Assembly: GCA_028282395.1 (NCBI GenBank)
Contig: JANQHY010000303.1
Span: forward strand, 1 to 7,615
Length of the DNA: 7,615 bases
Reading direction: 5' to 3'
Source: Gammaproteobacteria bacterium
GTDB lineage: Bacteria > Pseudomonadota > Gammaproteobacteria > UBA12402
The translations under genes were made by a program, and so were the position numbers. Of the stretch, positions 6,636-7,615 are shown in pieces (position 1 is the first letter of the stretch; the number at the start of each line of letters is the position of its first letter). The notes under the pieces are model-generated. The model worked only from the letters and a program-made list of their open reading frames with translations. It made no database searches and was not told the DNA's origin.

Positions 6636-7467
6636 CAACACCTCCGATCTCATTTAATGCTATTTCTAATAATTTGTCATTGGGACTTCGATAATGCCAC
6701 TCAACTTTATTTTCCATAAAGCTAACACCCTTACCCTTTATTGTGTGAGTAAGCAATAATGATGGCTTTCCTGTATGCCATGGTGTAGATTCCAAACACT
6801 CTCTGAGTGCATTATGATCGTGACCATCAGTTTCTTTAACGGACCAACCAAACGCTTCAATTTTAGAGACTATAGGTTCAATTCCAATCGTCTCGCTTAT
6901 TGTTGTCAAACTTTGTAGTTTATTATAATCAATGATAGCAATTAAATTATCTATTTTATGATGACTTGCAAACATAAATGCTTCCCAATTTGAGCCTTCA
7001 TCAAGCTCACCATCACTTAATAGCACAAACACTTTCCATGCTTGACCAGTTCTCTTTCCAACTAATGCTTTGCCAACACCAAATGGCAGTCCATGCCCGA
7101 GTGAACCCGATGAAAATTCTACTCCAGGAATTTTATGACTTGCATGTGTCATATACGGCGACATATCTTCCCCATAAAAATCCAAATCACTTTTATGTAT
7201 TATACCAACATTAGCAAGTGTTGCATAAAGAGCTGCTGCAGCATGTCCTTTACTTAAAATAAATCTATCTCGATTTGATGCAGATGGGTTATTAATATCA
7301 ATCTTCATTACCTCGCCATATAAAACAGCCAGAGTATCGACTATTGAAAAGCAACTACCCACATGCGACGCATTAGCTCTGTGAACCATCTTTAGAACAT
7401 CTCTTCGAACAACATTTGATATTTTTTCCGCATTTCGAAATAATGGTTTTTGTGGTTTTAATTTCAT
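6628..7467 (-). CDS. Transketolase-like enzyme, N-terminal (TPP-binding) subunit
   Basis: Predicted 279-residue first half of a split transketolase, the TPP-diphosphate and metal-binding subunit. Recognisable motifs are ASHVGSCFS (33-41), SKGHAAAALYA (72-82, with the conserved His75), FSSGSLGHGLPFGVGKAL (118-135), and the thiamine-binding motif SDGELDEG (151-158) followed by the metal-ligand Asn182 in YNKLQ. The usual GDG is SDG here, as is common in such split enzymes. KGKGVSFMENKVEWHYR (244-260) closes the domain. Length fits the N-terminal half of a transketolase. The ATG start has a GGAG (7476-7473) five bases upstream and overlaps the stop of the preceding gene as ATGA; its own stop overlaps the C-terminal subunit gene by 8 bases. 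Strict translational coupling would keep the subunits near equal amounts. Likely acceptor sugar is unknown. Confidence 0.92.
   Translation of the reverse strand: MKLKPQKPLFRNAEKISNVVRRDVLKMVHRANASHVGSCFSIVDTLAVLYGEVMKIDINNPSASNRDRFILSKGHAAAALYATLANVGIIHKSDLDFYGEDMSPYMTHASHKIPGVEFSSGSLGHGLPFGVGKALVGKRTGQAWKVFVLLSDGELDEGSNWEAFMFASHHKIDNLIAIIDYNKLQSLTTISETIGIEPIVSKIEAFGWSVKETDGHDHNALRECLESTPWHTGKPSLLLTHTIKGKGVSFMENKVEWHYRSPNDKLLEIALNEIGGVDA
6640..6645 (-). promoter_or_regulatory. Strong ribosome-binding site fixing the C-subunit start
   Basis: GGAGGT on the minus strand lies four bases before the ATG at 6635, inside the last codons of the N-terminal subunit gene. The alternative ATG at 6653 has no comparable site, so 6635 is the better start. 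Confidence 0.8.
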
Positions 7468-7613
7468 TTTTTCTCCATAGATATTTCCAAACGATGTCTT
7501 AAAACAGCAATTACACCTTTATATTTATATTGTGTCCGCAGCAATTGCTCGATTTCGCTACGATATGCCATAGCTGAAATAATTATAGCGTCTACTTTAT
7601 TCAGTTTTTCAAT
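7464..7613 (-). CDS. C-terminal end of an unidentified protein, partial at right edge
   Basis: An open frame enters from the right edge and runs 49 codons to a TGA at 7466-7464. It begins IEKLNKVDAIIISAMAYRSE, continues with IEQLLRTQYKYKGVIAVLRH, and ends with ISMEKK. The stop overlaps the transketolase ATG (ATGA), and that gene's GGAG ribosome-binding site lies within these last codons, so it is very likely a true operon member. A hydrophobic strand ending in small residues (DAIIISAMAYR), followed by a charged helix and a second strand (GVIAVL), resembles the last alpha/beta units of a Rossmann-like domain, as in C-terminal parts of some sugar-modifying enzymes and methyltransferases. This is a weak resemblance; I do not recognise the family and give no function. 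Confidence 0.7.
   Translation of the reverse strand: MEKLNKVDAIIISAMAYRSEIEQLLRTQYKYKGVIAVLRHRLEISMEKK
7473..7476 (-). promoter_or_regulatory. Ribosome-binding site for the N-terminal transketolase subunit
   Basis: GGAG on the minus strand sits five bases before the ATG at 7467, within the last codons of the preceding gene. It supports this start over later Met codons. Confidence 0.7.
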
Positions 7614-7615
7614 AT

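Noticed and set aside
6636..6653. Upstream ATG (6653) for the transketolase C-subunit
   Set aside because: It would add six residues outside the conserved start, while the GGAGGT site matches the ATG at 6635.

Overview
The window is part of a Gram-negative surface-polysaccharide cluster (O-antigen, capsule or exopolysaccharide) of the Wzx/Wzy-dependent type, cut by decayed insertion sequences. Every intact gene is on the minus strand, so the cluster reads from right to left. The Wzx-like flippase, Wzy-like polymerase and family 2 glycosyltransferase point to a Gram-negative bacterium. The Shine-Dalgarno sequences and the IS630 and IS5 relics fit a proteobacterium. I cannot name a genus from sequence alone.

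Layout in transcription order. (1) 7464-7613: the last 49 codons of an unidentified gene, overlapping the next gene by ATGA. (2) 7467-6628 and 6635-5718: a two-subunit transketolase-like, thiamine-diphosphate (TPP) dependent enzyme, with N- and C-terminal halves on overlapping genes. (3) 5734-4394: a Wzx-like oligosaccharide flippase, overlapping the transketolase gene. These four genes look like one tightly coupled operon. (4) 4390-3061: about 1.3 kb with no intact gene. It holds a 5' fragment of an IS5-family transposase joined to most of an IS630-family transposase, both ruined by frameshifts and stops. (5) 3047-1830 and 1821-811: a Wzy-like polymerase and a family 2 glycosyltransferase, 8 bp apart and clearly more AT-rich than the transketolase pair. 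(6) About 732-1: a second, different IS5-family transposase relic that runs off the left edge.

Together, the transketolase pair probably helps make or modify a sugar precursor, the glycosyltransferase adds a residue to the lipid-linked repeat unit, the flippase moves that unit across the inner membrane, and the polymerase joins units in the periplasm. The polymerase and glycosyltransferase genes lie between IS relics and differ in base composition, which suggests module exchange at this locus. The IS630 relic ends at a CTAG, the target known for IS630, only 13 bp before the polymerase start codon. The present 5' region of that gene therefore partly comes from a transposon end. No RNA gene, CRISPR array or origin was seen.
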